A model generated the notes under the pieces. The model had not been told where the DNA came from. It saw nothing but the letters and a program-made list of their open reading frames with translations, and made no database searches. From positions 1-64,000 of the forward strand of contig JAUXUQ010000013.1 in assembly GCA_030680605.1 (NCBI GenBank): 64,000 nucleotides of DNA, written 5' to 3'. Source of the DNA: Gammaproteobacteria bacterium (GTDB lineage Bacteria; Pseudomonadota; Gammaproteobacteria; SURF-13). The first letter of the stretch is position 1. Every line of letters begins with the position of its first letter. Both the position numbers and the translations under genes were made by a program. Shown piece by piece: positions 24,419 to 35,063 of this stretch.

Positions 24419-24979
24419 TTGAGCACTCCCGGACGTAACGACCCCTGCCCCTGCGGCAGCGGCCTGAAGTACAAGAAGTGCCACGGCGCGGCGGCGGCAC
24501 CCGCTGCACCCGTCGCCACGACCACCGCCACGCGCCCCTGCGGCGATTGTTCGCTGTGTTGCGACGGCTGGCTGAAGACCCATGTGCTGGGACAGGACAT
24601 CTCGCCCGGCCACCCCTGCCCCTACAGCGACGGCCATCACTGCACCATTCATGAGACGCGCCCGCAAGACCCCTGCCGCGTGTTCTTCTGCGGCTGGGCC
24701 CAGGCCGGCAGCCATTTACCGGAGTGGATGCAGCCCAACCAGTGCGGCGTGATCGTGCTCACCGGCCGCTCGGCCTGGCGCGGCCAGCCGGTCGACGTGC
24801 TGGTGTCCGCCGGGCGCGACCCGGAGCCGCGCGTGCTGGCGTGGTATCAGGCCTACTCCATCAGGCACGTGCGGCCGTTTATCTATCAGTCGGGGGAACA
24901 GTGGTTCGGCTTCGGGCCGCCAGCCTTTCAGCAGGAGATCGCGGCGCGGGCATCAAGGGGTGAGGCGTTGTGGACTTGA
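24419..24979 (+). CDS. SEC-C motif and CxxC-cluster protein
   Basis: The 186-residue protein opens with a SEC-C zinc motif, [16 protein letters not shown] (residues 8-23), as found at the C-terminus of SecA and in stand-alone proteins. An Ala/Thr linker leads to a second cysteine-rich part, [11 protein letters not shown] ... [27 protein letters not shown], which resembles YkgJ-type (UPF0153) metal or Fe-S binding proteins. The function is unknown. The start is TTG at 24419, supported by GCGAGG upstream and a good promoter. Confidence 0.75.
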   Translation: MSTPGRNDPCPCGSGLKYKKCHGAAAAPAAPVATTTATRPCGDCSLCCDGWLKTHVLGQDISPGHPCPYSDGHHCTIHETRPQDPCRVFFCGWAQAGSHLPEWMQPNQCGVIVLTGRSAWRGQPVDVLVSAGRDPEPRVLAWYQAYSIRHVRPFIYQSGEQWFGFGPPAFQQEIAARASRGEALWT

Positions 24980-24984
24980 AATAC

Positions 24985-25066
24985 AGTAGCGAGTAGCAAG
25001 TGACAAGTAGCAAGATAAAAACAAATACGTGCGCCTTAATTCTTGCTACTTGTCACTTGCCACTGC
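24985..25066. repeat. Short-unit repeat cluster A (GTAGCAAGT type, inverted)
   Basis: AGCAAGTGACAAGTAGCAAG on the left pairs with CTTGCTACTTGTCACTTGCC on the right, giving a long hairpin around about 20 nt. It is related to units at 25154, 25553, 31262, 33445, 34238 and 40571. Confidence 0.75.
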
Positions 25067-25073
25067 AGTTAAA

Positions 25074-25147
25074 TGGCTGGGGGACGAGGATTCGAACCTC
25101 GGTTAACGGAGTCAGAGTCCGTGGTCCTACCGCTAGACGATCCCCCA
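25074..25147 (-). tRNA. tRNA-Gln (anticodon CTG)
   Basis: Read on the minus strand, the 74-nt gene begins TGGGGGATCG and ends GCCA. The acceptor stem TGGGGGA/TCCCCCA pairs perfectly, the T-arm carries GGTTCGAATCC, and the anticodon stem ACGGA/TCCGT encloses the loop CTCTGAC with anticodon CTG. The CCA end is encoded. It lies between two GTAGCAAGT-type repeats. Confidence 0.95.
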
Positions 25148-25153
25148 ATAAGA

Positions 25154-25186
25154 CAGTGGCAAGTAGCAAGTTTAAAGTGGCAAGTG
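25154..25186. repeat. Short-unit repeat cluster B
   Basis: Direct units AGTGGCAAGTAGCAAGT and AGTGGCAAGTGA lie between the tRNA and the four-helix-bundle gene. Confidence 0.65.
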
Positions 25187-25191
25187 ATCAA

Positions 25192-25543
25192 CTATTTAGC
25201 CGGGTCGTAGCGACGAATCAGGCCTTGAATCATACGCGAGATTTCGGTGGCTTCCTGTATGAGTGTGAGTGCCAGCGGTTTATCCAGGAAGCCGGCTTCG
25301 ATGCCGATATACAAGCTGGGTGCGTAACTCGCCGCAGGAGCCCTTGGCTATTCTCAGGAAACGGGAGAACTCCTTTGCTGAGTCACGTTCGTAGCCCTCA
25401 GCGATATTTGAGGGAACGGATAGAGCCGAGCGGGTGACCTGATCTTTGAAGCCCAATTCCTTGCAAAGGCGAAGAGCTTTGTACACCTCTACGCTCAAAC
25501 GACAACTGCGCTTCCATACCTCAAGGTTTTCAAGGGCCTCCAT
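25192..25543 (-). pseudogene. Four-helix-bundle protein (S23/IVP family), frameshifted
   Basis: The first 76 residues (LEVWKRSCRLSVEVYKAL, then SVPSNIAEGYERDSAKEFSRFLRIAKGSCGELRTQL) match the four-helix-bundle family first known from 23S rRNA intervening sequences; Avd of diversity-generating retroelements shares this fold. At about 25316 the frame shifts: a one-base deletion would restore YIGIEAGFLDKPLALTLIQEATEISRMI and the normal C-terminus ending at 25192. As it stands the reading frame ends at 25280. It is flanked by GTAGCAAGT-type repeats on both sides. A sequencing error is possible. Confidence 0.75.
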
Positions 25544-25552
25544 GCCCTTATC

Positions 25553-25582
25553 TTGCCACTTGATACTTGCAACTTGCTACTA
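25553..25582. repeat. Short-unit repeat cluster C
   Basis: CTTGCCACTTGATACTTGC followed by AACTTGCTACT sits just upstream of the four-helix-bundle start and at the end of rpsI. It is in inverted orientation relative to cluster B. Confidence 0.65.
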
Positions 25583-25972
25583 TCGTTTCGAATATTGCGG
25601 TGCCTTGCGGGCCTTGTGCAGGCCGACCTTTTTGCGCTCCACTTCGCGCGCGTCACGGGTGACGAAGCCGGCCTTGCGCAATACCGGGCGCAGGCTTTCG
25701 TCGTAGGCCATGAGGGCGCGGGTGATGCCGTGACGGATGGCGCCGGCCTGACCGGTGGCGCCGCCACCACGCACGGTGACGTTGATCTCAAACCGGTCCA
25801 TCAGTTCTACGCTCTCCAGCGGCTGGCGCACCATCATGCGCGAGGTCTCGCGCCCGAAGTAGTTTTCCAGGCTGCGGCTGTTGACGGTGATGGCGCCCTT
25901 GCCAACCTTGAGGAATACGCGCGCGGTCGCCCCTTTGCGGCGGCCGGTGCTGTAATGTGTGGTGTCTGTCAT
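25580..25972 (-). CDS. rpsI: 30S ribosomal protein S9
   Basis: The 130-residue protein starts with [22 protein letters not shown] and ends with the conserved [17 protein letters not shown] tail, which reaches the P-site tRNA. It is complete and follows rplM in the standard rplM-rpsI operon, 19 nt apart. Its stop codon touches repeat cluster C. Confidence 0.97.
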   Translation of the reverse strand: MTDTTHYSTGRRKGATARVFLKVGKGAITVNSRSLENYFGRETSRMMVRQPLESVELMDRFEINVTVRGGGATGQAGAIRHGITRALMAYDESLRPVLRKAGFVTRDAREVERKKVGLHKARKAPQYSKR

Positions 25973-25991
25973 ATGGAATTCCGTGTGGTGT

Positions 25992-26420
25992 CTAGAAGTC
26001 GAGCGACTGCGGCTGCTGCGCGGTGTGCGGGTGCGCGGCGTCCTTGTAGATTTTCAGTTTGCGGAACATGGCGCGCCCGAGCGGGTTTTTCGGCAGCATG
26101 CCTTTTACCGCCTGCTCCAGCACCCGCTCCGGGAACCTGGCCAGCAGCTTGCCGAGGGTGGTGGTCTTCAGGTTACCGATGGTGCCGGTGTGATGCTGAT
26201 ACAGCTTGTCGTTGAGCTTGTTGCCGCTCACCCGCACATGGCCTGCGTTGACGACCACGATGTAGTCGCCGGTATCGACGTGGGGGGTGAACTCGGCCTT
26301 GTGCTTGCCGCGCAGACGGCGCGCGATTTCAACGGCGAGTTTGCCCAGGGTCTTGCCGGTGGCATCGACCACATACCAGTCGCGCTGCACGCTCTCCGGC
26401 TTGGCACTGAAGGTTTTCAT
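25992..26420 (-). CDS. rplM: 50S ribosomal protein L13
   Basis: The 142-residue protein has the L13 landmarks [44 protein letters not shown] and [18 protein letters not shown]. The ATG at 26420 is preceded by AGGAG about 10 nt upstream; the open frame extends to 26483 with no L13-like sequence. It is the first gene of the rplM-rpsI operon. Confidence 0.97.
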   Translation of the reverse strand: MKTFSAKPESVQRDWYVVDATGKTLGKLAVEIARRLRGKHKAEFTPHVDTGDYIVVVNAGHVRVSGNKLNDKLYQHHTGTIGNLKTTTLGKLLARFPERVLEQAVKGMLPKNPLGRAMFRKLKIYKDAAHPHTAQQPQSLDF

Positions 26421-26528
26421 GTAAAACTGCTCCTGACGGCACGAAAGACCGGAAATAATACCGCAATCCTGCCGCCCCGGCAAGGGTGCTGCGGGTCTGA
26501 CGCCGAGGCCACGCCACCCCCAAGCCGG

Positions 26529-26843
26529 TTAAATCTTCAGCCGCTCCACCACCCGACCGTGGACGAGGTGCTCGTCAATGATCTCGTCAATATCGTCCTG
26601 ATCCACATAGGTGTACCAGACGGCCTCCGGATACACCACCACCACTGGCCCTTCCGCACAGCGGTCGAGACAACCGGCGCTGTTGATGCGCGCCTTGCCC
26701 GGCCCTGCCAGACCCAGCGCCTGGGTGCGCTCCTTGGCATAGTCGCGCATGGCCTGTGCGCCGCAATTATTGCAGCTGGTCTTGCCCGGCTCGCGCTGGT
26801 TGGTGCAGAAAAACACATGATGACGATAATAGGTCTCGGACAC
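26529..26843 (-). CDS. Thioredoxin-like [2Fe-2S] ferredoxin
   Basis: The protein of about 104 residues has the thioredoxin-fold 2Fe-2S ferredoxin pattern: HHVFFCTNQREPGKTSCNNCG early, then INSAGCLDRCAEGPVVVVYPEAVWY with the CxxxC pair that completes the cluster site. The GTG at 26843 has GGAG upstream; an ATG at 26879 lacks one. Family members serve as electron carriers, and some have roles in nitrogen fixation. It could in principle feed the P450, but there is no positional evidence. Confidence 0.85.
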   Translation of the reverse strand: MSETYYRHHVFFCTNQREPGKTSCNNCGAQAMRDYAKERTQALGLAGPGKARINSAGCLDRCAEGPVVVVYPEAVWYTYVDQDDIDEIIDEHLVHGRVVERLKI

Positions 26844-27039
26844 GGCGCATGCTCCGGCAGTTTTGGGTACAGCGCGCATTGTAACGCAGCGGCTGGATCA
26901 CCGCTGTCCCGCCGGCCCCAGGCGCTCCGGCATGGCCTCAGGCATATACCCCTCCCCCTTGACGGGGAAGGAGGCTGCCGTCAGGCAGCTTGCGCAGCCT
27001 GACCTACACTCCTTGTGAGCTTATGCGTAAACTGCATTC

Positions 27040-27681
27040 ATGGATACCCGCAACCCATCACCGCTGGACCAACTGATTTGTCGCTTCGATCAGGCGCTGC
27101 GCACGGTGTGCGCCCCGGCCCGTGCCGGACGCGCCTCACCCGCGCAGGGCGTGAGCGACACCGGGCTGGATACCCGGCAAAAATCCGTTGCGGCACGGCT
27201 GATGCGCGTCAATCACGCCGGCGAGGTCGCCGCCCAGGCCTTGTACCGTGGCCATGCCTTCAGCGCGGCCACGCCTGCCGTGCGCGCCCAGATGGAGCGC
27301 GCGGCGCGCGAGGAAAGCGATCACCTGGCCTGGTGCGAACAGCGTGTGCGCGCGCTGGGCAGTCACACCAGTTTCTTGAACCCGCTCTGGTACACAGGCT
27401 CGTTTGCACTCGGCGTGGTGACGGGGCTGGCAGGGGACACATGGAGTCTCGGCTTTGTGGCGGAGACCGAGCGCCAGGTGGTGCGGCACCTCGATGGCCA
27501 TCTGGCGCGGCTGCCCGAGGCCGATGCGCCGAGCCGGGCGATTCTGGCGCAGATGCGCGCCGATGAGGCCGCGCACGCGGCCCAGGCCATCGAGGCGGGC
27601 GCAGGCGAACTGCCGCCGCCGGTCAAAACGCTGATGCAGTTGACCGCGCAGGTGATGACACGCACGGCCTACTGGCTGTAG
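27040..27681 (+). CDS. coq7: 2-nonaprenyl-3-methyl-6-methoxy-1,4-benzoquinol hydroxylase
   Basis: This 213-residue di-iron hydroxylase performs one of the last hydroxylations in ubiquinone synthesis. The ferritin-like iron ligands are visible: NHAGEVAAQALYRGH, REESDHLAWCE, AETERQVVRHLDGH and RADEAAHA. The length matches bacterial Coq7. It is a single gene on the plus strand facing the speD-containing operon. It supports a proteobacterial host, since Verrucomicrobiota generally use menaquinone. Confidence 0.95.
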   Translation: MDTRNPSPLDQLICRFDQALRTVCAPARAGRASPAQGVSDTGLDTRQKSVAARLMRVNHAGEVAAQALYRGHAFSAATPAVRAQMERAAREESDHLAWCEQRVRALGSHTSFLNPLWYTGSFALGVVTGLAGDTWSLGFVAETERQVVRHLDGHLARLPEADAPSRAILAQMRADEAAHAAQAIEAGAGELPPPVKTLMQLTAQVMTRTAYWL

Positions 27682-27685
27682 CCAG

Positions 27686-28552
27686 CTACAACGGCACTTT
27701 CTTCTTTTTCTTCTTTTTCTGTACCTTGACCAGCTTCTTCAGGCGCCCCATCTTGGGGATGTTCTGGCCGTAGAATATCTCCGCCATCTCGTGCTTCAGG
27801 CTCTGTTTGATATTCTTGCGCTCTTCCGGATCGACCCCTTCCTTGCTGGTGCCGAACAGGTAGTTGTTCAGATCGAACTCCTTGAGCAGCATCTTGGTAT
27901 GGAAGATATTTTCCTGATAGACGTTGACGTCGATCATCTGGTAGCGGTCGCGCGTCTCTTTGGCGATGAAGTTCTGGATCGAGTTGATTTTGTGGTCGAT
28001 AAAATATTTCTTGCCGCTGACATCACGGGTAAATCCGCGCACGCGATAATCCATGATCACGATGTCGGAGTCGAAGCTGTGCACCAGATAGTTCAGGGCG
28101 CGCAGCGGTGAGATACGCCCGCAGGTGGACACGTCGATGTCGGCGCGAAAGGTGCTGATGCCGTTGCCGGGGTGGCTCTCCGGGTAGGTGTGCACGGTGA
28201 TGTGGCTCTTGTCGAGGTGGGCGACCACCGCGTCAGGCAACGGGCCGGGCGTCTCGGCGTTGCTCATGTCCCGCGCCAGGGTGGGCTCTTCGGAGATCAG
28301 CATGGTGACACTGGCGCCCTGCGGGTCGTAGTCCTGATGCGCGATATTGAGGATGTTGGCGCCAATCAGGTTACACACCCCGGTCAGGATATCGGTGAGC
28401 CGCTCGGCATTGTAGACCTCGTCGATGTATTCGATGTAGTCGCGGCGCTGCTTGATCGATCTGGTATAGCAGATGTCGTAAATATTGAAGCTCAAGGTCT
28501 TGGTCAGGTTGTTGAACCCTTGCAGCTTGAGCTTCTTGAGCTGTTTCACCAT
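27686..28552 (-). CDS. speD: S-adenosylmethionine decarboxylase proenzyme
   Basis: This is the pyruvoyl-dependent enzyme that makes decarboxylated SAM for spermidine synthesis. The self-cleavage site is [12 protein letters not shown], with Ser116 becoming the pyruvoyl group, and [22 protein letters not shown] follows, as in the E. coli type. It is 288 residues against 264 in E. coli, partly because of a lysine-rich C-terminal tail with seven consecutive Lys. It is last in a minus-strand run from rpe, 19 nt after the VOC gene. No speE is in the window. Confidence 0.95.
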   Translation of the reverse strand: MVKQLKKLKLQGFNNLTKTLSFNIYDICYTRSIKQRRDYIEYIDEVYNAERLTDILTGVCNLIGANILNIAHQDYDPQGASVTMLISEEPTLARDMSNAETPGPLPDAVVAHLDKSHITVHTYPESHPGNGISTFRADIDVSTCGRISPLRALNYLVHSFDSDIVIMDYRVRGFTRDVSGKKYFIDHKINSIQNFIAKETRDRYQMIDVNVYQENIFHTKMLLKEFDLNNYLFGTSKEGVDPEERKNIKQSLKHEMAEIFYGQNIPKMGRLKKLVKVQKKKKKKKVPL

Positions 28553-28571
28553 GCCGTATCAATCTCCAGGT

Positions 28572-28988
28572 CTAGGCCGACGCGTCGCTGGTCGCCGGGG
28601 CGGACAGATAAATGAATTGTACCGTGTTGCCGTCCGGATCCATGCAGTAAAAACTGCGCGAGCCGTCGCGGTGCGTGCGCGGCGCGGCCTTGATGGCCAC
28701 GCCCGCAGCCTGCAGGTAGTCGTGCCAGGCATCCACCTGGGCGGGGCTGTCGAGCACAAAACCCAGGTGGTCCAGGCGCTGATGCAGCGGCGGGTCAAAT
28801 GCAGCGGGGTTATGGTGCAGGGCCAGATTGTCGCTGCCCGAGGTAAGATAGAGATTGCTGGCGTCCGGCCGCCAGTCCACCTGCATGCCCAGCAGGTCGA
28901 CATAAAAGCGCTCGCAGGCAGCGAGGTCATGCACCTTGAGGGCAAGATGGCGCAGGCCAACGAGGCCTGTTGGGCGTGCTCCGCTCAA
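28572..28988 (-). CDS. VOC-family (glyoxalase/dioxygenase fold) protein
   Basis: The 138-residue protein is a single vicinal-oxygen-chelate domain with paired beta-alpha-beta-beta-beta modules: GLRHLALKVHDLAACERFYVDLLGM, then LDHLGFVLDS and FYCMDPDGNTVQFIYL. The usual Glu metal ligand in the last strand is Gln here (NTVQF). The substrate is unknown. It lies 6 nt after the osmC-like gene, in the same transcript. Confidence 0.85.
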   Translation of the reverse strand: MSGARPTGLVGLRHLALKVHDLAACERFYVDLLGMQVDWRPDASNLYLTSGSDNLALHHNPAAFDPPLHQRLDHLGFVLDSPAQVDAWHDYLQAAGVAIKAAPRTHRDGSRSFYCMDPDGNTVQFIYLSAPATSDASA

Positions 28989-28994
28989 CGCCGC

Positions 28995-29417
28995 TCAACC
29001 GGTCTGGATGATTTCATAGTCGTGGGTAATGACAGCGCTCTTGTTCAGCATCATGGACACCGAGCAGTATTTTTCTGCCGACAGTTCCACCGCACGCCTT
29101 ATCGACTCTTCCTTCACATCGCTGCCGCTCACAATATAGTGCAGATGTATGCGGGTGAATACCTTGGGCACGGTGTCTGCACGCTCGGCGCTGATCTCGA
29201 CGCTGCAACCGGCGATGGTCTCGCGCCTTTTCTTCAATATCTCCACCACATCAAACGCGGTGCAGCCGCCCAGACCCATCAACACCATCTCCATCGGCCG
29301 CACGCCGAGGTTCTTGCCGCCCGCCTCCGGCGGGCCGTCAAGCACCACCGAGTGCCCGCTGCCGCTTTGCGCAACAAACGAGCTGTCCTCGATCCACTTC
29401 ACGCGCGCCTTCATCAT
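28995..29417 (-). CDS. OsmC-family hydroperoxide reductase-like protein
   Basis: The 140-residue protein has the two conserved cysteines of the OsmC/Ohr fold, one in [18 protein letters not shown] and one in [11 protein letters not shown]. Family members reduce organic hydroperoxides through these thiols; this YhfA-like branch is less well characterised. Its ATG overlaps the trpC stop by four bases (ATGA). Confidence 0.88.
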   Translation of the reverse strand: MMKARVKWIEDSSFVAQSGSGHSVVLDGPPEAGGKNLGVRPMEMVLMGLGGCTAFDVVEILKKRRETIAGCSVEISAERADTVPKVFTRIHLHYIVSGSDVKEESIRRAVELSAEKYCSVSMMLNKSAVITHDYEIIQTG

Positions 29418-30235
29418 GGGCGGGTATTATGCGACGTTTGCGGCGTGGAAAACAGGGCAGTCAGGGCCGCGCCGGGGTCGGGCGCCACCATAAAGGCCTC
29501 GCCCACCAGAAAGGCATGTACGCCGTGCTCACGCATCAGAGCCACATCCTGCGGTGTATGGATCCCGCTCTCGGTAACCACCAGGCGCCCGGTCGGAATC
29601 CGGTCGAGCAGGTCGAGCGTGGTGGCGAGCCGGGTCTCGAAGCTGCGCAGGTCGCGGTTGTTGATACCGATCAGGCGTACATCGAGTTGCAGCGCACGCT
29701 CCAGCTCGTCGCTGTCGTGCACTTCCACCAGCACGTCCAGCCCGAGGTGATCGGCGAGTCCGGTGAGCTCATGCAGTTGCGCGTCACCGAGGGCAGCGAC
29801 GATCAGCAGAATACAATCGGCGCCCAGCGTCCGCGCCTCATAGATCTGGTAGGCATCAATGACGAAGTCCTTGCGCAGCGCGGGCAGCGTGGTCACCGCC
29901 CGCGCCTGCTGCAGATAACTGTCGTCGCCCTGAAAGAAATCGCGGTCGGTCAGCACCGACAGGCAGGCGGCGCCCGCCTGCTCATAGCTCTGCGCGATGG
30001 CGGCGGGCTGAAAATCGGCGCGTATCACCCCCTTGCTGGGCGAGGCCTTTTTGATCTCGGCGATGACGGCGGCGTCACCACCGGCAATTTTCGCCTCCAG
30101 CGCCGCCACAAAACCGCGCGGCGCAGACATGGCTGCGGCACGCCGGCTCATCTCGCGCAACGGCAGGGCCGCACTACGCTCGGCGACCTCCTCGGCCTTG
30201 CGCTTGAGTATTTTTTGCAGAATGTCTGCGGCCAT
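29414..30235 (-). CDS. trpC: Indole-3-glycerol phosphate synthase
   Basis: The 273-residue TIM-barrel enzyme of tryptophan synthesis is complete. Landmarks are [66 protein letters not shown] and VTESGI. It is the monofunctional form without TrpF. Its start overlaps the trpD stop by one base. Confidence 0.97.
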   Translation of the reverse strand: MAADILQKILKRKAEEVAERSAALPLREMSRRAAAMSAPRGFVAALEAKIAGGDAAVIAEIKKASPSKGVIRADFQPAAIAQSYEQAGAACLSVLTDRDFFQGDDSYLQQARAVTTLPALRKDFVIDAYQIYEARTLGADCILLIVAALGDAQLHELTGLADHLGLDVLVEVHDSDELERALQLDVRLIGINNRDLRSFETRLATTLDLLDRIPTGRLVVTESGIHTPQDVALMREHGVHAFLVGEAFMVAPDPGAALTALFSTPQTSHNTRP

Positions 30236-31248
30236 CAGCGCTGACTGAAAGCGATGAGCGCATTGAGCTTGTCGCGCGCTGCGCCGCTGGCAATAACCTG
30301 CTGCGCCGTGCGCACACCCTGCTCCAGGTCAGGCGCAAGCCCCGCCACATAAATGGCCGCACCGGCATTGAGCGCCACGATATCGGTCGCCGGGCCGGGG
30401 GCGCCATCAAGCAGCGCACGGATCAGTGCCAGGCTCTCTGCCGGGCTCGCCACGACCAGCCCTGCCACCGCGGCGCGTGTCATGCCAAACTGCTCAGGCG
30501 TAATGCTGTAAGTACGTACACTGCCATCCTTGAGTTCGGCGACACGGGTCGGCGAGGCAATACTGATCTCATCCATACCGTCTTCGGCATGAACCACCAG
30601 CACGTGACGGCTGCCCAGCCGCGCCAACACCTCGGCCAGCGGCACCAGCCAGTCGCCACTCCACACACCGATCACCTGATTGCGCGCGCCGGCCGGGTTG
30701 GACAGCGGCCCCAGCAGATTGAACAGCGTCCGCACGCCCATTTCACGCCGTGGCCCGACCGCATGCTTCATCGCACCGTGATGTCTGGGGGCAAACAAAA
30801 AACCCACACCGACCTGCTTGATGCACTCCGCCACCTGCTCCGGCGCAAGATCGAGATTGGCCCCGGCCGCCTCCAGCACGTCGGCACTGCCGGACTTGCT
30901 CGACACCGAACGGTTGCCGTGCTTGGCAACCACCGCGCCCGCTGCCGCCGCAACCAGCGCAGCCGCCGTCGAGATATTGAAGGTGTGCGCACCGTCGCCA
31001 CCGGTACCGCAGGTATCGACCAGATGCTCGGCCTGCACCTCCACCCTGGTGCAGAGTTCCCGCATCACATGCGCGGCAGCGGCAATTTCCTCGACGGTCT
31101 CGCCTTTCATGCGCAACCCGATCAGGAATCCGGCAATCTGTGCCGGCGTGGCCTCTCCGCCCATGATGATGCCCATGACCGCAGTCATCTCATCGGCTGT
31201 CAGGTTGCGCCGCTCAGTCACGGCGCGGATGGCGGTCTGCATGTCCAT
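30235..31248 (-). CDS. trpD: Anthranilate phosphoribosyltransferase
   Basis: This 337-residue enzyme transfers phosphoribose from PRPP to anthranilate. The PRPP-binding [15 protein letters not shown], the [19 protein letters not shown] segment and the later HGxDE-like site (VHAEDGMDE) are all present. It is 7 nt downstream of trpG. The product feeds the trpF and trpC steps; trpF is not in the window. Confidence 0.97.
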   Translation of the reverse strand: MDMQTAIRAVTERRNLTADEMTAVMGIIMGGEATPAQIAGFLIGLRMKGETVEEIAAAAHVMRELCTRVEVQAEHLVDTCGTGGDGAHTFNISTAAALVAAAAGAVVAKHGNRSVSSKSGSADVLEAAGANLDLAPEQVAECIKQVGVGFLFAPRHHGAMKHAVGPRREMGVRTLFNLLGPLSNPAGARNQVIGVWSGDWLVPLAEVLARLGSRHVLVVHAEDGMDEISIASPTRVAELKDGSVRTYSITPEQFGMTRAAVAGLVVASPAESLALIRALLDGAPGPATDIVALNAGAAIYVAGLAPDLEQGVRTAQQVIASGAARDKLNALIAFSQR

Positions 31249-31255
31249 GGTTACC

Positions 31256-31884
<629 letters not shown>

Positions 31885-31894
<10 letters not shown>

Positions 31895-33435
31895 GGCGTT
31901 GCCTCCGCCGTGACATCAGAACCTCTCGACGCCGTCACTGCTGCGCTGATCAAGGCCCGCGCCTTGCTCATGGTCTCCTCCCACTCCGTGCGCGGCACCG
32001 AGTCGGCCACTATGCCGGCACCCGCCTGCACGTGCAGCAGGCCATCCTTGAGCACGGCGGTACGGATCGCAATCGCGGTATCCATGTTGCCATTCCAGCC
32101 GAGATAACCTACCGCGCCGGAATAGATGCCGCGCTTGACCGGCTCCAGTTCATCAATAATCTCCATGGCGCGGATCTTGGCCGCGCCGCTCACCGTGCCC
32201 GCCGGAAAGGTGGCGCGCAATGCATCCAGCGCGGTCATACCGGGCTGCAACTGCCCCGTGACGTTGGAAACGATATGCATCACATGCGAGTAGCGCTCCA
32301 CCAGCATTTTTTCGGTGAGTCTGACGCTGCCGGTCCTGGCCACGCGTCCGACGTCGTTGCGCCCCAGGTCTATCAGCATCAGATGTTCGGCGCGCTCCTT
32401 CGGATCGGCCAGCAGCTCCTGCTCCAGCGCACGGTCTTCCTCGTCGCTGCCGCCGCGCTTGCGGGTGCCCGCGATGGGGCGCACGGTAATGACGCCATCT
32501 TCAAGCCGGGTAAGAATTTCCGGCGACGAGCCGACCACCTGGAAATCACCCAGCGTCAGATAATACATGTACGGCGAGGGGTTCAGCGCCCGTAACGCAC
32601 GGTACAGACCGAGCGCGCTGCCCTGATAGGGCGCACTCAAACGCTGCGACAACACCACCTGCATGATGTCGCCCGCCACAATGTACTGCTTGGCGCGCAC
32701 AACAGCGTGTTCGAAGCCCTGCTGCGTAAAGCCGGAGACAAAATCTTCCTCCCGCAGGGGATGCGCGGTGTCCGGCGTGCGCGGCGTGGCGCGCTGCAGG
32801 CACCCGGCCAGCTCATCGAGCCGGGCGTGCGCCCTGTCCCAGGCGTTGTCGAGCGCCGGATTGACGTGGATCACCAGATACAGTTTGCCGCCCAGATTGT
32901 CGAATACCACCACTTCGTCCGACACCATCAGCAGAATGTCCGGCGTGCCCAGCGCATCCGCTTTGCGTGCCTTGCTGCCCAGCCGTGGCTCGATATAGCG
33001 CACCGTGTCGTAGCCGAAATAACCCACCAGACCGCCGGTAAAACGCGGCAGCCCGGTAGCGGGTGCAATCTTGTAGCGGGCCTGAAATTGCTCAATCCAG
33101 CCCAGCGGGTCATCGCTCTGCGTGTGCTCGGTGATGGCGCCGTCCTTTTCCACTGTAATGTCGTGGCCGGAAACGCGCACGAGGGTGCGGCAAGGCAAGC
33201 CGATGATGGAGTAACGCCCCCATTTCTCGCCACCCTGCACCGATTCGAACAAATAGGAATAAGGTGCGGTCGCTCCCGGCGTCCTGTCTCCCGCGACACT
33301 AGTACGTCCGTGTGCGTCGTCTGCCAGCTTGAGGTAGACACTGAGCGGGGTCTCGAGGTCGGCACTGACCTCGCGCACCAGCGGGATACGGTTATAGCCC
33401 TGGCCGGCCAGGGTTTGGAATAGTTGCGGTGTCAT
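31885..33435 (-). CDS. trpE: Anthranilate synthase component I
   Basis: The 516-residue chorismate-binding subunit converts chorismate to anthranilate. Landmarks are the N-terminal feedback-site LAD segment, [56 protein letters not shown] and [20 protein letters not shown]. The ATG at 33435 gives the conserved [19 protein letters not shown] start; upstream in-frame codons lie in repeat cluster E. It is followed directly by trpG, trpD and trpC. Confidence 0.97.
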
Positions 33436-33444
33436 ATTAAGGCA

Positions 33445-33514
33445 GGAGCGAGCAGCCAGTGGCGAGGGGAAAACGTTTTTCCTAGCCACTCGCTACCAGC
33501 CACTCGCCACTCGT
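33445..33514. repeat. Short-unit repeat cluster E between gph and trpE
   Basis: GCGAGCAGCCAGTGGCGAGG pairs with CTAGCCACTCGCTACCAGCC around AAAACGTTTTT, followed by CACTCGCCACTCG. It supplies the last codons of gph and lies just before the trpE start. Confidence 0.8.
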
Positions 33515-34183
33515 ATCAAACAGCTTCGGTAATTCTAACAGAGAATCTATTACCGCGTCAGGCTGGGCGCTGCGGATATCAACACCGTGATTGTAGCCAT
33601 AGCTGACGCATACTATCTGGAAACCCGCAGCGCGCGCGGCCTCGACATCGTGTACCGAGTCCCCCACCATCAGGGAATCACCCGGCGCGACGCCAAAAAA
33701 ATGCGCCGCATGCAACAATGGCGCAGGGTGCGGTTTTTTCTGCGGCAGCGTGTCGCCGCTCACCACGATGCCGAACTGCTGACGCACGCCCAGATTCTGC
33801 AACAGTGCTTCGGTGAAGCGCGCGATCTTGTTGGTGACGCAGCCGAGCGGGATGCCCTGCGCCCTGAGTGCGGCCATGCCCTCGCGTATGCCGGGGAACA
33901 AGTGGCTGCGCTGCGCGATGTTTTGATCATACAGCGCGAGAAAAACCGGCAGCGCGCGCGCCAGCACGGCGGGGTCCGGCGTGCCGTCGATATCTCCGGT
34001 AAGTGCGCGACAGATGAGCTTCTCCACGCCGTTGCCTACCCAGTCACGCACGCGCTCCAGACCCTGGGGGGGCAGACCCAGCTGCTTGAGTGTTTCGTCC
34101 ACGCAAAAGGCCAGATCGGGCGCGCTGTCGACCAGCGTGCCGTCGAGATCTATCAATACCATTTTGGGGGTTTTTAAGCGCAT
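33482..34183 (-). CDS. gph: Phosphoglycolate phosphatase
   Basis: This 233-residue HAD-family phosphatase removes phosphate from 2-phosphoglycolate. HAD motif I is [15 protein letters not shown], motif II is CVTNK, the motif III lysine is in [12 protein letters not shown], and motif IV is [16 protein letters not shown]. The usual place between rpe and trpE supports the name. The last dozen residues (after [10 protein letters not shown]) come from repeat cluster E. Confidence 0.92.
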   Translation of the reverse strand: MRLKTPKMVLIDLDGTLVDSAPDLAFCVDETLKQLGLPPQGLERVRDWVGNGVEKLICRALTGDIDGTPDPAVLARALPVFLALYDQNIAQRSHLFPGIREGMAALRAQGIPLGCVTNKIARFTEALLQNLGVRQQFGIVVSGDTLPQKKPHPAPLLHAAHFFGVAPGDSLMVGDSVHDVEAARAAGFQIVCVSYGYNHGVDIRSAQPDAVIDSLLELPKLFDTSGEWLVASG

Positions 34184-34202
34184 GGATTACCTTGAAAAAG
34201 CC

Positions 34203-34336
34203 TCAACGCAAAGACGCGAAGGCGCAAAGGAACAATGCGATGTGGCGAGCAGCAAGTGGTAGGCCGCCCATGCGTTTAATGGTGTGGAGGCAAACATTAG
34301 ATTCCATATCTTTGCGTCTTCGCGTCTTTGCGTTGA
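34203..34336. repeat. Inverted repeat with 27-bp arms between rpe and gph
   Basis: The left arm 34203-34229 (containing ACGCAAAGACGCGAAGG) and the right arm 34310-34336 are reverse complements with one mismatch. The 80 bp between them include a GTGGCGAGCAGCAAGTGG unit of the other repeat family. The right arm starts just after the rpe stop codon. Confidence 0.88.
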
Positions 34337-34340
34337 AGTT

Positions 34341-35018
34341 TCAGGCCTTGCCCGCTTTGGCCAATTCCGCGCGCATCTTGTTGATGGTGGCCTTGTAATC
34401 CGGGGTGCTGAAGATGGCCGAGCCGGCGACAAAGGTGTCTGCGCCCGCCTCGGCAATCTCGCGGATATTCTCGGTCTTCACGCCACCATCAATTTCCAGG
34501 CGGATGTCATAGCCACTGGCATCTATCAGTTTGCGTGCCTCGCGCAGCTTGTCCAGCACGCCGGGGATAAAGCCCTGGCCGCCAAAGCCGGGGTTGACCG
34601 ACATGAGCAGAATCATGTCTATTTTATCCATCACATACTTCAGGTGATCCAGCGGCGTCGCCGGATTGAATACCAGACCGGATTTGCAGCCGAGGCTGCG
34701 CACCAGTTGCAGCGAGCGGTCGATGTGCTCGGTGGCTTCGGGGTGAAACGTAATGTAGGTCGCACCGGCCCTGGCGAAGTCCGGGATAATACGGTCCACC
34801 GGCTTGACCATGAGGTGTACGTCGATCGGCGCGGTCACGCCGTGTTTGCGCAATGCCTCGCACACCAGCGGACCGATGGTAAGGTTGGGCACATAGTGGT
34901 TGTCCATCACGTCGAAGTGCACAACATCGGCGCCCGACTTGAGCACGTTGTCGACCTCTTCGCCCAGCCGCGCGAAATCCGCCGACAGTATCGACGGCGC
35001 GATCAGATATTCTGGCAT
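34341..35018 (-). CDS. rpe: Ribulose-phosphate 3-epimerase
   Basis: The 225-residue TIM-barrel enzyme of the pentose phosphate/Calvin pathways is complete: [61 protein letters not shown] and [11 protein letters not shown] carry the metal and substrate ligands. It is the first gene of the long minus-strand run toward speD. Confidence 0.97.
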   Translation of the reverse strand: MPEYLIAPSILSADFARLGEEVDNVLKSGADVVHFDVMDNHYVPNLTIGPLVCEALRKHGVTAPIDVHLMVKPVDRIIPDFARAGATYITFHPEATEHIDRSLQLVRSLGCKSGLVFNPATPLDHLKYVMDKIDMILLMSVNPGFGGQGFIPGVLDKLREARKLIDASGYDIRLEIDGGVKTENIREIAEAGADTFVAGSAIFSTPDYKATINKMRAELAKAGKA

Positions 35019-35063
35019 GTTCGTTCCTTAAGTTGAGACTGGTGAAATCCGGAGGGTTTTACT

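Noticed and set aside
24985-25582. CRISPR array suggested by repeated GTAGCAAGT units
   Set aside because: Units are short, irregular, in both orientations and without unique spacers of constant length; no cas genes are present.
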